From Nocardioides acrostichi (GTDB lineage Bacteria; Actinomycetota; Actinomycetes; Propionibacteriales; Nocardioidaceae): 64,000 nt of DNA. Shown here piece after piece: positions 12,392 through 20,894 of this stretch (position 1 is its first letter; each line of letters opens with the position of its first letter). The notes under the pieces were generated by a model. The model was given only the letters and a program-made list of their open reading frames with translations. It was not told the origin of the DNA and ran no database searches. The position numbers were made by a program, and so were the translations under genes. The DNA is taken from assembly GCF_015319165.1 (NCBI RefSeq), contig NZ_JADIVZ010000001.1, positions 496,001 through 560,000 on the forward strand. Direction: 5' to 3'.

Positions 12392-12485
12392 GGTGACGGC
12401 GGGCCTTTCGGGGGTCACGCGGGCAAGGACGGGCTGTCGATACCCCCTCGAGCCGCACGCCAATCCACCCCCAGCGGGTGGGGTC

Positions 12486-13034
12486 TCAGGCCAGGGCCGT
12501 GTGCAGGCGGACCTGCTTGACGGTGACCGCACCGGAGCCGTCGAGGTCGAGTTCGCGATGCGCTCCGTCAGCGGCCCAGCCCGCGTCGGCGAGGAAGCCC
12601 CGCGTGGTGTCGTCGGCGGCCACGACCCAGAACACGGCGCGCGCGAAGCCGTCGGCCACGAGGGTGTCGGCGGCGGCCTGAAGCAGGCGCGAGCCGTGGC
12701 CTCGCCCGCGCTCGCCGGGATCCAACACCAGCTCCACCACCTCTCCGACGGCGACGGGGTCGCAGTCGGGATCGGAGGCGGGTGCGGTCACGATGAACCC
12801 GGTGACGCGATGGCGCTCCAGCGCGACCAGGGCTCGCTGCCGGGCGTCGCGCGGACGCGCCAACGACTCCGCCCACGCCTGCGTGGCGGCGTCCACCGCC
12901 TCGGGCCCCTGCGGGAACGCCTCGGTCGGGACGACGTCGCCGTAGGTCGCGGGCCACGAGCGCAGCTGGAGCGCGGCGATGGCCCGGGCGTCGTCGGCCC
13001 AGGCCAGTCTCACGGAGACGTCTGCGGCGGTCAT
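12486..13034 (-). CDS. GNAT family N-acetyltransferase
   Basis: A 182-residue single-domain GNAT enzyme. It transfers an acetyl group from acetyl-CoA; the acceptor is unknown. Visible features are the N-terminal strand/helix (VRLAWADDARAIAALQLRSW), the motif A segment VLDPGERGRGHGSRLL with the R-x-x-G-x-G pyrophosphate loop (near residues 110-125), and a motif B helix ending in FLADAGW. ATG 13034 is preferred to GTG 13040 because a -10-like CACGCT ends 6 nt upstream. It is divergent from the aldo/keto reductase, with 61 bases between start codons, so both promoters share one short region. Confidence 0.88.
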   Translation of the reverse strand: MTAADVSVRLAWADDARAIAALQLRSWPATYGDVVPTEAFPQGPEAVDAATQAWAESLARPRDARQRALVALERHRVTGFIVTAPASDPDCDPVAVGEVVELVLDPGERGRGHGSRLLQAAADTLVADGFARAVFWVVAADDTTRGFLADAGWAADGAHRELDLDGSGAVTVKQVRLHTALA

Positions 13035-13095
13035 GGTCACAGCGTGTCAGCCGCCCGACGGCGCGGTGTCACCGGGCGTGAGTAGGGTCGTGGGC

Positions 13096-14103
13096 ATGGA
13101 GTTCCGCAACCTCGGTGCGAGCGGGTGCAAGGTCTCGGCCATCTCGTACGGCAACTGGCTCACCCACGGTTCGCAGGTCGAGGAGGACGCCGCCCTCGCG
13201 TGCGTCCATCAGGCGATCGAGGAGGGCATCACCACCTTCGACACTGCCGACGTCTACGCCAATACCGCGGCCGAGACGGTGCTCGGCAAGGCCCTGGCCG
13301 GCCATCGTCGCGAGTCGCTCGAGATCTTCACCAAGGTCTACTGGCCCACGGGGCCAGGCGGCCCGAACGACCACGGTCTCTCCCGCAAACACATCCTGGA
13401 GTCGATCAACGGTTCCCTGAGTCGGCTCGGCACCGACCACGTCGACCTCTACCAGGCGCACCGGTACGACTACGAGACGCCGCTGGAGGAGACGATGCTC
13501 GCCTTCTCCGACGTCGTGCGCGCCGGCAAGGCGCTCTACATCGGGGTCTCCGAGTGGCGCGCCGAGGAGATCCGCGCCGCCCATGCGCTGGCCCAGGATC
13601 TGCACGTGCCGCTGGTCTCGAACCAGCCGCAGTACTCCATGCTCTGGCGGGTCATCGAGCCCGAGGTCGTGCCCACGTGCGAGGAACTCGGTCTCGGTCA
13701 GGTCGTGTGGTCGCCGATCGCCCAGGGCGTGCTCACGGGCAAGTACGAGCCAGGGCAGGCCCCGCCCGCCGGCTCACGGGCCACCGACACCAAGGGTGGC
13801 GATCAGATGATCAGCCGCTGGCTGCGCGACGACGTGCTCGGCGCCGTCCAGCAGCTCAAGCCGCTGGCTGCAGACGCTGGACTCTCGATGGCCCAACTGG
13901 CCGTGGCGTGGGTGCTGCAGAACCCGAACGTCTCTTCGGCGATCATCGGCGCGAGCCGACCCGAGCAGGTCACCGACAACGTCGCGGCCGCCGGAGTCTC
14001 CCTCGACGACGACCTGATGGCGAGCATCGACGGCGTCCTCGAGGGCCTGGTCGAGCGCGACCCGGAGAAGACGCAGTCGCCAGCCCGCCGCGACTTCGGC
14101 TGA
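13096..14103 (+). CDS. Aldo/keto reductase (Kv-beta-like subgroup)
   Basis: A 335-residue NADPH-dependent oxidoreductase with a TIM barrel. The catalytic tetrad can be followed: D and Y in FDTADVYAN, K in IFTKVYWP, H in YQAHRYDY. The cofactor-binding end shows WSPIAQGVLTGKY and SSAIIGASRPEQVTDN. The sequence resembles the voltage-gated potassium channel beta / YghZ group, with the diagnostic MLWRVIEPEVVP. The physiological aldehyde or ketone is unknown. ATG 13096 has a -10-like TAGGGT ending 7 nt upstream, which suggests a leaderless transcript. Gene ends converge with the DUF3043 gene, 27 bases apart. Confidence 0.92.
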   Translation: MEFRNLGASGCKVSAISYGNWLTHGSQVEEDAALACVHQAIEEGITTFDTADVYANTAAETVLGKALAGHRRESLEIFTKVYWPTGPGGPNDHGLSRKHILESINGSLSRLGTDHVDLYQAHRYDYETPLEETMLAFSDVVRAGKALYIGVSEWRAEEIRAAHALAQDLHVPLVSNQPQYSMLWRVIEPEVVPTCEELGLGQVVWSPIAQGVLTGKYEPGQAPPAGSRATDTKGGDQMISRWLRDDVLGAVQQLKPLAADAGLSMAQLAVAWVLQNPNVSSAIIGASRPEQVTDNVAAAGVSLDDDLMASIDGVLEGLVERDPEKTQSPARRDFG

Positions 14104-14130
14104 AGCCGCCGCGCCCGGCTGCGGCCGGAC

Positions 14131-14727
14131 TTAGCGGTAGCGCTCGGGCAGCTGCTGACCGATCTTGACCTGCGCCTTGGGCAACCGCATGAACTTCATC
14201 TGCATCGCGCGGCTCACGGCGTACCACGTGGTGCCCCGCGTTTCGGCGTCGGGGAAGCGCGTGCTCAGGGCGCGCCGCAGGCGCATCCGGATCGTGAACA
14301 TGTCGATGACCACGAGCAGCACCGTGATCAGCAGCACCGTGCTGCCGATGCCGGCGAGCTGCGAGTTGCCCGAGTAGCTGAGCACCATCGTGACCAGCAG
14401 CACCGGCATGATCACGTCGATGAACGAGAACCGGGAGTCGACGAAGTCGCGCACGAACCGCCGCACCGGGCCCTTGTCGCGGGTCGGCAGGTAGCGCTCG
14501 TCGCCGTCGCGCAGGGCCTGGCGGACCTTCTCGCGGTTGGAGGCCCGGCCGGCGCCCTGCGCGGCCATCCGTTCCTTACGAGTCGTCGGCGCCTTGGCCC
14601 GGGCGCGTGCGGCCGCCTCGGCCTCCTTGCGACTGGGGGTGGGGCGTCCTTTGCCACCCGCCTTGCCCTCGACGGCAGACGACGCCGCGGACGACGCGGA
14701 CTCCTCGGACTTGCGGCGACCAAACAA
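14131..14727 (-). CDS. DUF3043 family membrane protein
   Basis: About 198 residues. The N-terminus is FGRRKSEES followed by a charged region with GKGRPTPSRKEAEAAARARAK, the signature of actinobacterial DUF3043. Then come YLPTRDKGPVRRFVRDFVDSR and two membrane helices (FSFIDVIMPVLLVTMVLSYSG and IGSTVLLITVLLVVIDMFTI in shorter overlapping parts), with a basic C-terminus. The TTG at 14727 is chosen because relatives begin with FGRRK right after the start and a GAGGT lies 9 nt upstream; the open frame extends to 14766. Function is unknown. It is divergent from the psp operon. Confidence 0.83.
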   Translation of the reverse strand: MFGRRKSEESASSAASSAVEGKAGGKGRPTPSRKEAEAAARARAKAPTTRKERMAAQGAGRASNREKVRQALRDGDERYLPTRDKGPVRRFVRDFVDSRFSFIDVIMPVLLVTMVLSYSGNSQLAGIGSTVLLITVLLVVIDMFTIRMRLRRALSTRFPDAETRGTTWYAVSRAMQMKFMRLPKAQVKIGQQLPERYR

Positions 14728-14902
14728 CGGAACGGACCTCGAGCGTGCGGCGGCAGGACGTCGCACAGCCTACTGGCGGTGCGCGCCCGCTCGCGGTGAC
14801 CTACCGGCGTAGCGGGCGGTTGCCGCCCGGCCGTAGGGTGAGCAACGCGAGGCGCCCCGCGCCCGCGACCAGCCCGGACCTCTCAGGAGATGGACGCAAG
14901 CG

Positions 14903-15694
14903 ATGAGCCTCTGGAAGCGGATGACCCTGATCTTCCGGTCGAAGGCCAACAAGGCCCTGGACCGCGCCGAGGATCCGCGCGAGACCCTCGACTACAGCTA
15001 CCAGCGCCAGCTCGACCTGCTCTCCAAGGTGCGCCGCGGCGTCGCCGATGTCGCGACCAGCCGCAAGCGCGTGGAACTCCAGATGAACCAGCTCCAGCAG
15101 CAGGCCGACAAGCTCTCGGAGCAGGCGCAGAAGGCCATCGACATGGGCCGGGAGGATCTCGCGCGCGAGGCCCTGACCCGCAAGTCCGGTCTGTCGGGCC
15201 AGATCGGCGATCTCCAGAGCCAGTACGCCAACCTCCAGGCCGAGGAGGAGAAGCTCACGCTGGCCCAGCAGCGGCTCCAGGCGAAGGTGGAGTCCTTCCG
15301 CACCCGCAAGGAGACCATCAAGGCCACCTACACCGCGGCCGAGGCGCAGACCCGCATCAACGAGGCGATGTCCGGCATCGGCGACGAGATGGGCGACGTC
15401 GGTCAGGCGATCCAGCGCGCCGAGGACAAGACCGCTCAGATGCAGGCGCGTGCGGGCGCGATCGACGAGCTCATCGCCAGCGGCGCGCTCGACGACGCCA
15501 GCTCGCTCAACCGCGGCGACGACATCAGCCGCGAGCTGGAGGCGATGAGCAGCCAGGCCGACGTCGAGGCCGAGCTCGCCCGCATGAAGGGTCTCTCGGG
15601 CGGCTCGCAGCCCGAGGCGATCGAAGGCAAGGACACCGGCCCGATCCTCAGCGAGGAGCCCGCCACGGCCGAGAAGCCCGCCGACCCCTCCTGA
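14903..15694 (+). CDS. pspA: PspA/IM30 family phage-shock protein
   Basis: A 263-residue coiled-coil protein of the ESCRT-III-like PspA/Vipp1 family, which binds stressed inner membranes and helps hold the proton gradient. It opens with an amphipathic helix (MSLWKRMTLIFRSKANKALD) and continues with the family's EDPRETLDYSYQRQLDLL. Long heptad-rich helices follow to about residue 165 (QLQQQADKLSEQAQKAIDMG, LAREAL), then a variable acidic, Ser/Pro-rich tail. The gene heads a run with htpX and pspAB (52- and 7-bp gaps), a membrane-stress module. An AGGAGA lies 13 nt before the ATG. No PspF-type regulator is present, as expected outside proteobacteria. Confidence 0.93.
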   Translation: MSLWKRMTLIFRSKANKALDRAEDPRETLDYSYQRQLDLLSKVRRGVADVATSRKRVELQMNQLQQQADKLSEQAQKAIDMGREDLAREALTRKSGLSGQIGDLQSQYANLQAEEEKLTLAQQRLQAKVESFRTRKETIKATYTAAEAQTRINEAMSGIGDEMGDVGQAIQRAEDKTAQMQARAGAIDELIASGALDDASSLNRGDDISRELEAMSSQADVEAELARMKGLSGGSQPEAIEGKDTGPILSEEPATAEKPADPS

Positions 15695-15746
15695 CCCCGA
15701 CCACTGGCCCGCCCCGACTCCTTGCGCAAAGGGGGAGGATGAGCCC

Positions 15747-16670
15747 ATGGCGCGCACCCGCTTCGTCGGCGACACCGGACTGACGGTCCGGATGACCTCG
15801 GTCATGTTCTTGCTGGGCCTGCTCTTCGTCGGCTTGATCGCCGTGCTGATGGGTCTCTTCGCCCAGAACCACTTCGGGATGGCGCTGCTGATCGGCCTGG
15901 CCGGTCTCGGTGTGGTCTGGTGGCAGTGGTACTCCTCCGACACCGTCGCCATGAAGGCGATGCGGGCGCGCGAGGTGAGCCCCGAGCAGGCGCCGGAGCT
16001 GCACGCCATGGTCGAGCGGCTGTGCGCGCTGGCCGACATGCCCAAGCCCCGGGTCGGGGTGGCCGACACCTCGGTGCCCAACGCGTTCGCCACGGGTCGC
16101 TCGCCGAGCCGCTCGGTGGTCGTGGTCACCACCGGGATCCTCCAGCGTCTCGACGTCGAGGAACTCGAAGGCGTCCTCGCCCACGAGCTCTCCCACGTGG
16201 CGCACCGCGACGTGCTGGTGATGACCGTGGCGTCGTCCGCCGGCGTCGTCGCGGGAATGCTCACCCAGGGAGCGCGCTACGGCGCCTTCTTCGGCGGCAA
16301 CCGGCGCGGCAACAACAACGGGCTGCCGATCTGGCTGGTGGTCCTCGTCGTCTCGTTGGTGACCTACGCGATCAGCTTCCTGCTGCTCAAGTTGCTCTCG
16401 CGCTACCGCGAGCTGTCGGCCGACCGGGCCGGCGCCTACCTCACGATGAGGCCGCAGGCGCTCGCGTCGGCGCTCCAGAAGATCACGGGCGAGATGAACG
16501 CCATCCCCGAGGCGGATCTGCGCGCCCAGCAGCCGATGAACGCCTTCTTCATCGCCCCCGCCGTCAAGGGCATCTCGATGAAGTCCCTGACCTCCACCCA
16601 CCCCAGCCTCGAGCAGCGGCTCGAGCAGCTCGCGCGCATCGAGGCCGAGCTGAGCCGGCCAGGGGACTGA
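15747..16670 (+). CDS. htpX: Zinc metalloprotease HtpX
   Basis: A 307-residue membrane-bound M48B peptidase that removes damaged membrane proteins. Two N-terminal helices (residues ~16-38 and 43-60) are followed by the zinc motif HELSH (146-150) in EGVLAHELSHVAHRD. A further hydrophobic stretch lies near 155-175 and 190-215, and ELSADRAGAYL carries the third zinc ligand. The C-terminal STHPSLEQRLEQL is typical. GGGGGAGG lies 8 nt before the ATG. Its place between pspA and pspAB implies joint expression in envelope stress, both acting on membrane integrity. Length and motifs are normal for the family. Confidence 0.95.
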   Translation: MARTRFVGDTGLTVRMTSVMFLLGLLFVGLIAVLMGLFAQNHFGMALLIGLAGLGVVWWQWYSSDTVAMKAMRAREVSPEQAPELHAMVERLCALADMPKPRVGVADTSVPNAFATGRSPSRSVVVVTTGILQRLDVEELEGVLAHELSHVAHRDVLVMTVASSAGVVAGMLTQGARYGAFFGGNRRGNNNGLPIWLVVLVVSLVTYAISFLLLKLLSRYRELSADRAGAYLTMRPQALASALQKITGEMNAIPEADLRAQQPMNAFFIAPAVKGISMKSLTSTHPSLEQRLEQLARIEAELSRPGD

Positions 16671-16677
16671 GGCGCAC

Positions 16678-17259
16678 GTGCGGTTCTTCGACGCGATCCT
16701 GGGGCGCTCCCGCCCCACGCAGGCCAACCTAGACTCGCTGTTCCTCGTGCCGAGCGCGGCCATCACGCTGGAGACATCCGTGGGCTTGCGGCCCACCGGC
16801 CTCGGGTCGGTCTGCTATCGGGCGGCCGCGGGCGCGGCGTTCGCCGAGACGCAGCAGGAGATCCTGACGCTGCTGCGTGAGGCCCCCGACGCACCCGACG
16901 TGCGCACCAGCACCGACGAGTTCGAGTTCACCTGGTTGGTCGTCGATGACGACCCCGCCGACATCGGTGGGCTCTGCACCGATCTGCACGCGGTCAACTC
17001 CACCCTGGAGTCCGCGGGCTTCGGCCCGGGCCTGCTCTGCTCGATGGTGCCCTTCGAGGACGCCGCCGGCCGCCGCGTCGGCTTGGTCTACCTCTACAAG
17101 CAGGGCACCTTCTACGCCTTCGCGCCGCAACCCGGCGCACGGTCGCGCGACAATCTGCTCGAGATCCAGGTGCGGGATCTCCTGGCCGGCGAGCTGCCCG
17201 TGGAGCGGGATCTGTCACGGTGGCTCGCCATCTGGGGGGCTCCCGGTTTGGCGGAGTGA
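16678..17259 (+). CDS. pspAB: PspA-associated protein PspAB
   Basis: A 193-residue protein matching the actinobacterial PspAB family, which is encoded beside pspA. Characteristic parts are the start MRFFDAILGRSRPTQANLDSLF, the FEFTWLVVDDDPADIGGL strand pair and the tail LPVERDLSRWLAIWG. It contains no signal peptide or membrane helix. The GTG start lies 7 bases after the htpX stop, so translation may be coupled. Its molecular role is not established; the context says it works with PspA at the membrane. Confidence 0.85.
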   Translation: MRFFDAILGRSRPTQANLDSLFLVPSAAITLETSVGLRPTGLGSVCYRAAAGAAFAETQQEILTLLREAPDAPDVRTSTDEFEFTWLVVDDDPADIGGLCTDLHAVNSTLESAGFGPGLLCSMVPFEDAAGRRVGLVYLYKQGTFYAFAPQPGARSRDNLLEIQVRDLLAGELPVERDLSRWLAIWGAPGLAE

Positions 17260-17295
17260 CCTCCCGCTCGGGTGGTCGTTGTCTAGGATCTCTGC

Positions 17296-18552
17296 GTGGA
17301 TTCTCCCGTCTTTCACCGTGTCGCGGCGGTGTCTACGCAGGAGCGGGCGCGTGAGCTCGCGCGCTACGGGGTGATCGGCTCGGCGCCTCGCCCCGACCTG
17401 GTCGCGCTGGTCGAGCTCGCGGCGTCCGTGGCCGACGTGCCGATGGCCACGATCAATCTGCTCACCGACGCCGAGCAGTACCAGGTCGCCACCGTCGGCT
17501 TCGAGGCCTCCGTGTGCTCCCTCGACGACTCGATGTGCTCGGTCTCCGTCGAGGAGTCCGAACCGGTGGTGGTGCCGGACGCCACCCGAGATCCACGTTT
17601 CGCCCAGAATCCGTTCGTCGACGGACGGATCGGCGACGTCCGCTTCTACGGCGGTCACCAGCTGCGCACCCCGAGCGGCGTCGTGGTCGGCACCTTGTGC
17701 GTCTTCGACAGCGAGCCGCGCGAGCTCGACGAGCACGCGCGTCGACACCTGCGGGTGCTGGCGGACCGCGTCGTCGACGTCCTCGAACTGGAGCTGCGCA
17801 GCCGACAGCTCACCCGCACCATCGACGAACTCGAGGGCGTGGCCACCGAGCTGCGCCGTTCCAACGACGAGCTTGCCGCCTTCGCGGGCCAGGTCAGCCA
17901 CGACGTGCGCAACCCGCTCGCCGCCATCCGGATGTCGCTCGACCTCATCCTCGAGGACGCCGAGGACGCCGAGGACAGGTCGCTCGATCCGGGGTCGATG
18001 CTCGTGGGCGTTCGACGCGCCAGCCGTGCGACCGACCGACTCCAGCGCATCGTCGTCGATCTGCTCGACTTCGCGCGCGCCGGCGGTCAGCAGGATCCGG
18101 TGCCGGTCGACCTCGCCGTGCTCGTCGCCGATGTGCGATCCGATCTCGAGGTGGCCCTGAAGGAGGCCAGCGTCGACGTAGGTGAACTGCCCGTCGTCGT
18201 GGGGGAGCCCGCGCGGCTGTGGGCCATCGTGCAGAACCTGCTCACGAACGCCGCCAAGTTCACCCGCGACGGTGAGCCGGCGCGCATCGAGGTGCGGGCC
18301 GAGCACCAGTCCGAGGTCGGCCGGTGGCGGATCTCGGTCATCGACCACGGCCGCGGGATCCCGGCAGAGGCCCGCGAGCGCGTGTTCCTCCCCCTCACCC
18401 GGCTTTCCTCCGACGTCGAGGGCAGCGGCATCGGGCTGGCCACCGTGCGCCGCATCGTCGAGGGTGCGGGCGGCCGGGTGGGCATCGAGGAGACGCCCGG
18501 CGGCGGCACGACCCTCTGGTTCGAGATGCCCGCGGTCCCGCCGTCCCCCTGA
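17296..18552 (+). CDS. GAF-domain sensor histidine kinase
   Basis: A 418-residue cytoplasmic kinase without membrane helices. An N-terminal GAF domain (~25-175; PMATINLLTDAEQYQVATVG, RFYGGHQLRTPSGVVVGTLC) leads into a HisKA dimerisation helix with the phosphoacceptor in QVSHDVRNPLAAIR, and then an HATPase_c domain with the N box (NLLTNAAKFT), G1 (DHGRGIP) and G2 (GSGIGLATVRRIVEGAGG). No response regulator is next to it, so its partner is unknown. A TAGGAT box ends 6 nt before the GTG, indicating leaderless transcription separate from the psp genes. It is convergent with nadA, with 29 bases between. Confidence 0.92.
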   Translation: MDSPVFHRVAAVSTQERARELARYGVIGSAPRPDLVALVELAASVADVPMATINLLTDAEQYQVATVGFEASVCSLDDSMCSVSVEESEPVVVPDATRDPRFAQNPFVDGRIGDVRFYGGHQLRTPSGVVVGTLCVFDSEPRELDEHARRHLRVLADRVVDVLELELRSRQLTRTIDELEGVATELRRSNDELAAFAGQVSHDVRNPLAAIRMSLDLILEDAEDAEDRSLDPGSMLVGVRRASRATDRLQRIVVDLLDFARAGGQQDPVPVDLAVLVADVRSDLEVALKEASVDVGELPVVVGEPARLWAIVQNLLTNAAKFTRDGEPARIEVRAEHQSEVGRWRISVIDHGRGIPAEARERVFLPLTRLSSDVEGSGIGLATVRRIVEGAGGRVGIEETPGGGTTLWFEMPAVPPSP

Positions 18553-18581
18553 CCCGTCGCGAGGTCTCGGGTGACCTGCCG

Positions 18582-19757
18582 TCAGTCCTTGGCAGTCTTG
18601 CCCGGAAGGTCGAGCATCCGCTGGAGAGCCACGAGCGCCTCGGCCTGGGTCTGCTCGTCGACCTCGATCCGGTTGACCACAGTGCCCTCGACGAGCGACT
18701 CCATCGCCCACACGAAGTGCGGCAGGTCGATGCGGTTCATGGTCGAGCAGTAGCAGACGGTGCGATCGAGGAAGCTGATGTGCTTGTCGGGGTGCTGGTC
18801 GGCCAGGCGCTTGACCAGGTTGAGCTCGGTGCCGATCGCCCACGAGGAACCGGCAGGTGCTGCCTCGATGGTCTTGATGATGAACTCCGTCGAGCCCACG
18901 AGGTCGGCCTTGAGCACCACCTCGTGCTGGCACTCGGGGTGCACGAGGATCTGGACGCCGGGGATGGTCGCCCGCAGTTCGTCGACGACGTCGGGGGAGA
19001 AGCGGCCGTGAACCGAGCAGTGGCCCTTCCAGAGGATCATCCGCGCGTCGTTGAGTTGCTCGGCGGTGAGTCCACCGTTGGGGCGGTGCGGATCCCAGAC
19101 CACGCACTCGTCGAGGGAGTACCCCATCTGCAGCACCGCGGTGTTGCGGCCCAGGTGCTGATCCGGCAGGAACAGCACCTTCGTGTCGGGGCCGCGCTGC
19201 TCGAAAGCCCAGCTCAGAGCGGTCTCGGCGTTGCTCGACGTGCACACCACGCCGCCGTTGCGACCACAGAAGGCCTTGATGTCGGCGCTGGAGTTCATGT
19301 ACGTGACCGGCACGACCTGCGCCTGCACCCCGGCGTCTGCGAGGGCCTCCCATGCGGTCTCGACCTGACTCAGCGCCGCCATGTCGGCCATCGAGCAGCC
19401 CGCTGCGAGATCGGGCAGGACGACCTGCTGGGAGTCGCCGGTGAGGATGTCGGCAGACTCGGCCATGAAGTGCACACCGCAGAACACGATGTACTCCGCG
19501 TCGGGTCGTGCAGCCGCCTCACGGGCCAACTTGAAGGAGTCGCCGGTGACGTCGGCGAACTGGATGACCTCGTCGCGCTGGTAGTGGTGGCCCAGCACGA
19601 ACACGCGGCCGCCGAGAGCATCCTTCGCGGCCTGCGCCCGCGCCACCAGGTCGGGGTCGGACGCCGGCGGCAGGTCGCCGGGACAGTCGACCCCGCGCTC
19701 GGAGTTCGAGTCGTTGCCTCGACCCAGTGGCAGCAGCGGAAGATCCACGATGCTCAT
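18582..19757 (-). CDS. nadA: Quinolinate synthase NadA
   Basis: NadA condenses iminoaspartate with dihydroxyacetone phosphate to quinolinate, the de novo entry to NAD; it needs a [4Fe-4S] cluster. The 391-residue product has VFVLGHHYQRDEVIQFADVTGDSF, split by the family's GDS motif, and the three expected cysteine contexts: IVFCGVHFMAE, DLAAGCSMAD and VHPECQHE. It also has CTSSNAE and FLPDQHLGRN. nadB and nadC are not in the window, so nadA is detached from its usual partners. A -10-like TACGAT ends exactly 6 nt before the ATG, suggesting a leaderless mRNA. A 22-bp repeat array lies upstream. Confidence 0.96.
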   Translation of the reverse strand: MSIVDLPLLPLGRGNDSNSERGVDCPGDLPPASDPDLVARAQAAKDALGGRVFVLGHHYQRDEVIQFADVTGDSFKLAREAAARPDAEYIVFCGVHFMAESADILTGDSQQVVLPDLAAGCSMADMAALSQVETAWEALADAGVQAQVVPVTYMNSSADIKAFCGRNGGVVCTSSNAETALSWAFEQRGPDTKVLFLPDQHLGRNTAVLQMGYSLDECVVWDPHRPNGGLTAEQLNDARMILWKGHCSVHGRFSPDVVDELRATIPGVQILVHPECQHEVVLKADLVGSTEFIIKTIEAAPAGSSWAIGTELNLVKRLADQHPDKHISFLDRTVCYCSTMNRIDLPHFVWAMESLVEGTVVNRIEVDEQTQAEALVALQRMLDLPGKTAKD

Positions 19758-19797
19758 GGGGCGATCGTATGCCGAGCCCCGTGTTGCCTGAAAAGTC

Positions 19798-19962
19798 GCG
19801 GCGGGTCACATGAAAACTGGCGACGGGTCACGTGAAAACTGGCGACGGGTCACGTGAAAACTGGCGACGGGTCACGTGAAAACTGGCGACGGGTCACGTG
19901 AAAACTGGCGACGGGTCACGTGAAAACTGGCGACGGGTCACGTGAAAACTGGCGACGGGTCA
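19798..19962. repeat. 22-bp repeat family B array, eight cores
   Basis: GGGTC cores recur every 22 bases at 19803, 19825, 19847, 19869, 19891, 19913, 19935 and 19957. Between them the sequence is almost invariant (ACGTGAAAACTGGCGAC); only the first interval has ACATGAAAAC. A degenerate half-copy precedes the array. Most units contain the 8-bp palindrome TCACGTGA. The array ends 3 bases from the stop codon of the minus-strand acetyltransferase and lies 40-205 bases upstream of nadA. Confidence 0.96.
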
Positions 19963-19965
19963 GCC

Positions 19966-20859
19966 TCAGAGGAGCGCTCCGTTGTGCAGGTAGGGGGTCG
20001 GCGGACGCATGCCACGCACGCCCAGGAAGCCACCGGTGCCCACGGTCAGTCCGGCCGCGGTGCCGACGCGGAGGGCCCACTGGTTGGCCCCGGTGACGTG
20101 GGCGACCTTCGCGGTCTCGCCGTCCGGGGTCAGCAGGAGGGCGGCCCACAAGAGGCGCTCCGCGGTGCGGCGGTCGGTCGCGGCGAGCGCCTGCACGGAG
20201 CCCTGGTCGGCGTAGACGTAGCCCGCCGAGGTGCGCGTCTCGAGCACGAGCGGCGGAGCCATCCGTGCCAAGAGGCGGTGGTCGCCGCCGCGTCCGGCAC
20301 CGCGCACTCGCCGGTCCAGGGAGTCCATCAGATCGTGGTCGCGGCCGGTCGCCTCGCGCACATGGCCCAGTGCGGGAGCCGCGGTGGGGTCCACCGAGCC
20401 GGTGAGCACCATCTGCGGATGGAGGTCGAAGCCGGCGGCCACGTAGCGGCGAACGGCCCGTGGATCCGAGGACGACGCGAGCATGCCGCGCAGGCACCCC
20501 TGCGAGTGCTGGGAGGCCGCGTCGAGGAGCGATCGCCCGACGCCTCGAGCCTGGAGGTCGGGGCGCACGGCGAACGTGGCGAGGATCCACAGGGTCTCGC
20601 GACGCAACGAGGTGGCGAACCCGACGACGTGTCCGGGGCGATCGGAGAACTCCGCCACCCAGCACCCTGGTCCGTCGGTCGCCACGAGCGAGAGGGTGCG
20701 GTCGATCCACCGCTGCGAGCGCTCGGCGGGACGACGCGACGGCTCGGGGTCGCCGGCACGCTGCTGGGCCACGTCGACGAGGTGGAAGGACTCGTCGCTG
20801 ATCTGCTCGCACGCCGCCACGTCGTCGGCCCTCATCGGCCGGATCACCAGGTCGCCCAC
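19966..20859 (-). CDS. GNAT family N-acetyltransferase (two-part)
   Basis: About 297 residues. The N-terminal half is a typical GNAT domain (LVIRPMRADDVAACEQISDE, then LWILATFAVRPDLQARGVGRSLL with the Q-A-R-G-V-G CoA loop). The second half (LVLETRTSAGYVYADQGSVQAL onward) resembles a second, degenerate acetyltransferase lobe, as in tandem GNAT proteins. The substrate is unknown. The frame opens at ATG 20877, but GTG 20859 is preferred because TACGGT ends 7 nt upstream; the glycerate kinase starts divergently 35 bases away. The stop is followed immediately by the family B repeat array. Confidence 0.85.
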   Translation of the reverse strand: MGDLVIRPMRADDVAACEQISDESFHLVDVAQQRAGDPEPSRRPAERSQRWIDRTLSLVATDGPGCWVAEFSDRPGHVVGFATSLRRETLWILATFAVRPDLQARGVGRSLLDAASQHSQGCLRGMLASSSDPRAVRRYVAAGFDLHPQMVLTGSVDPTAAPALGHVREATGRDHDLMDSLDRRVRGAGRGGDHRLLARMAPPLVLETRTSAGYVYADQGSVQALAATDRRTAERLLWAALLLTPDGETAKVAHVTGANQWALRVGTAAGLTVGTGGFLGVRGMRPPTPYLHNGALL

Positions 20860-20894
20860 GCGACCCACCGTAGGCATCGGTCAGGATGGAGCGC

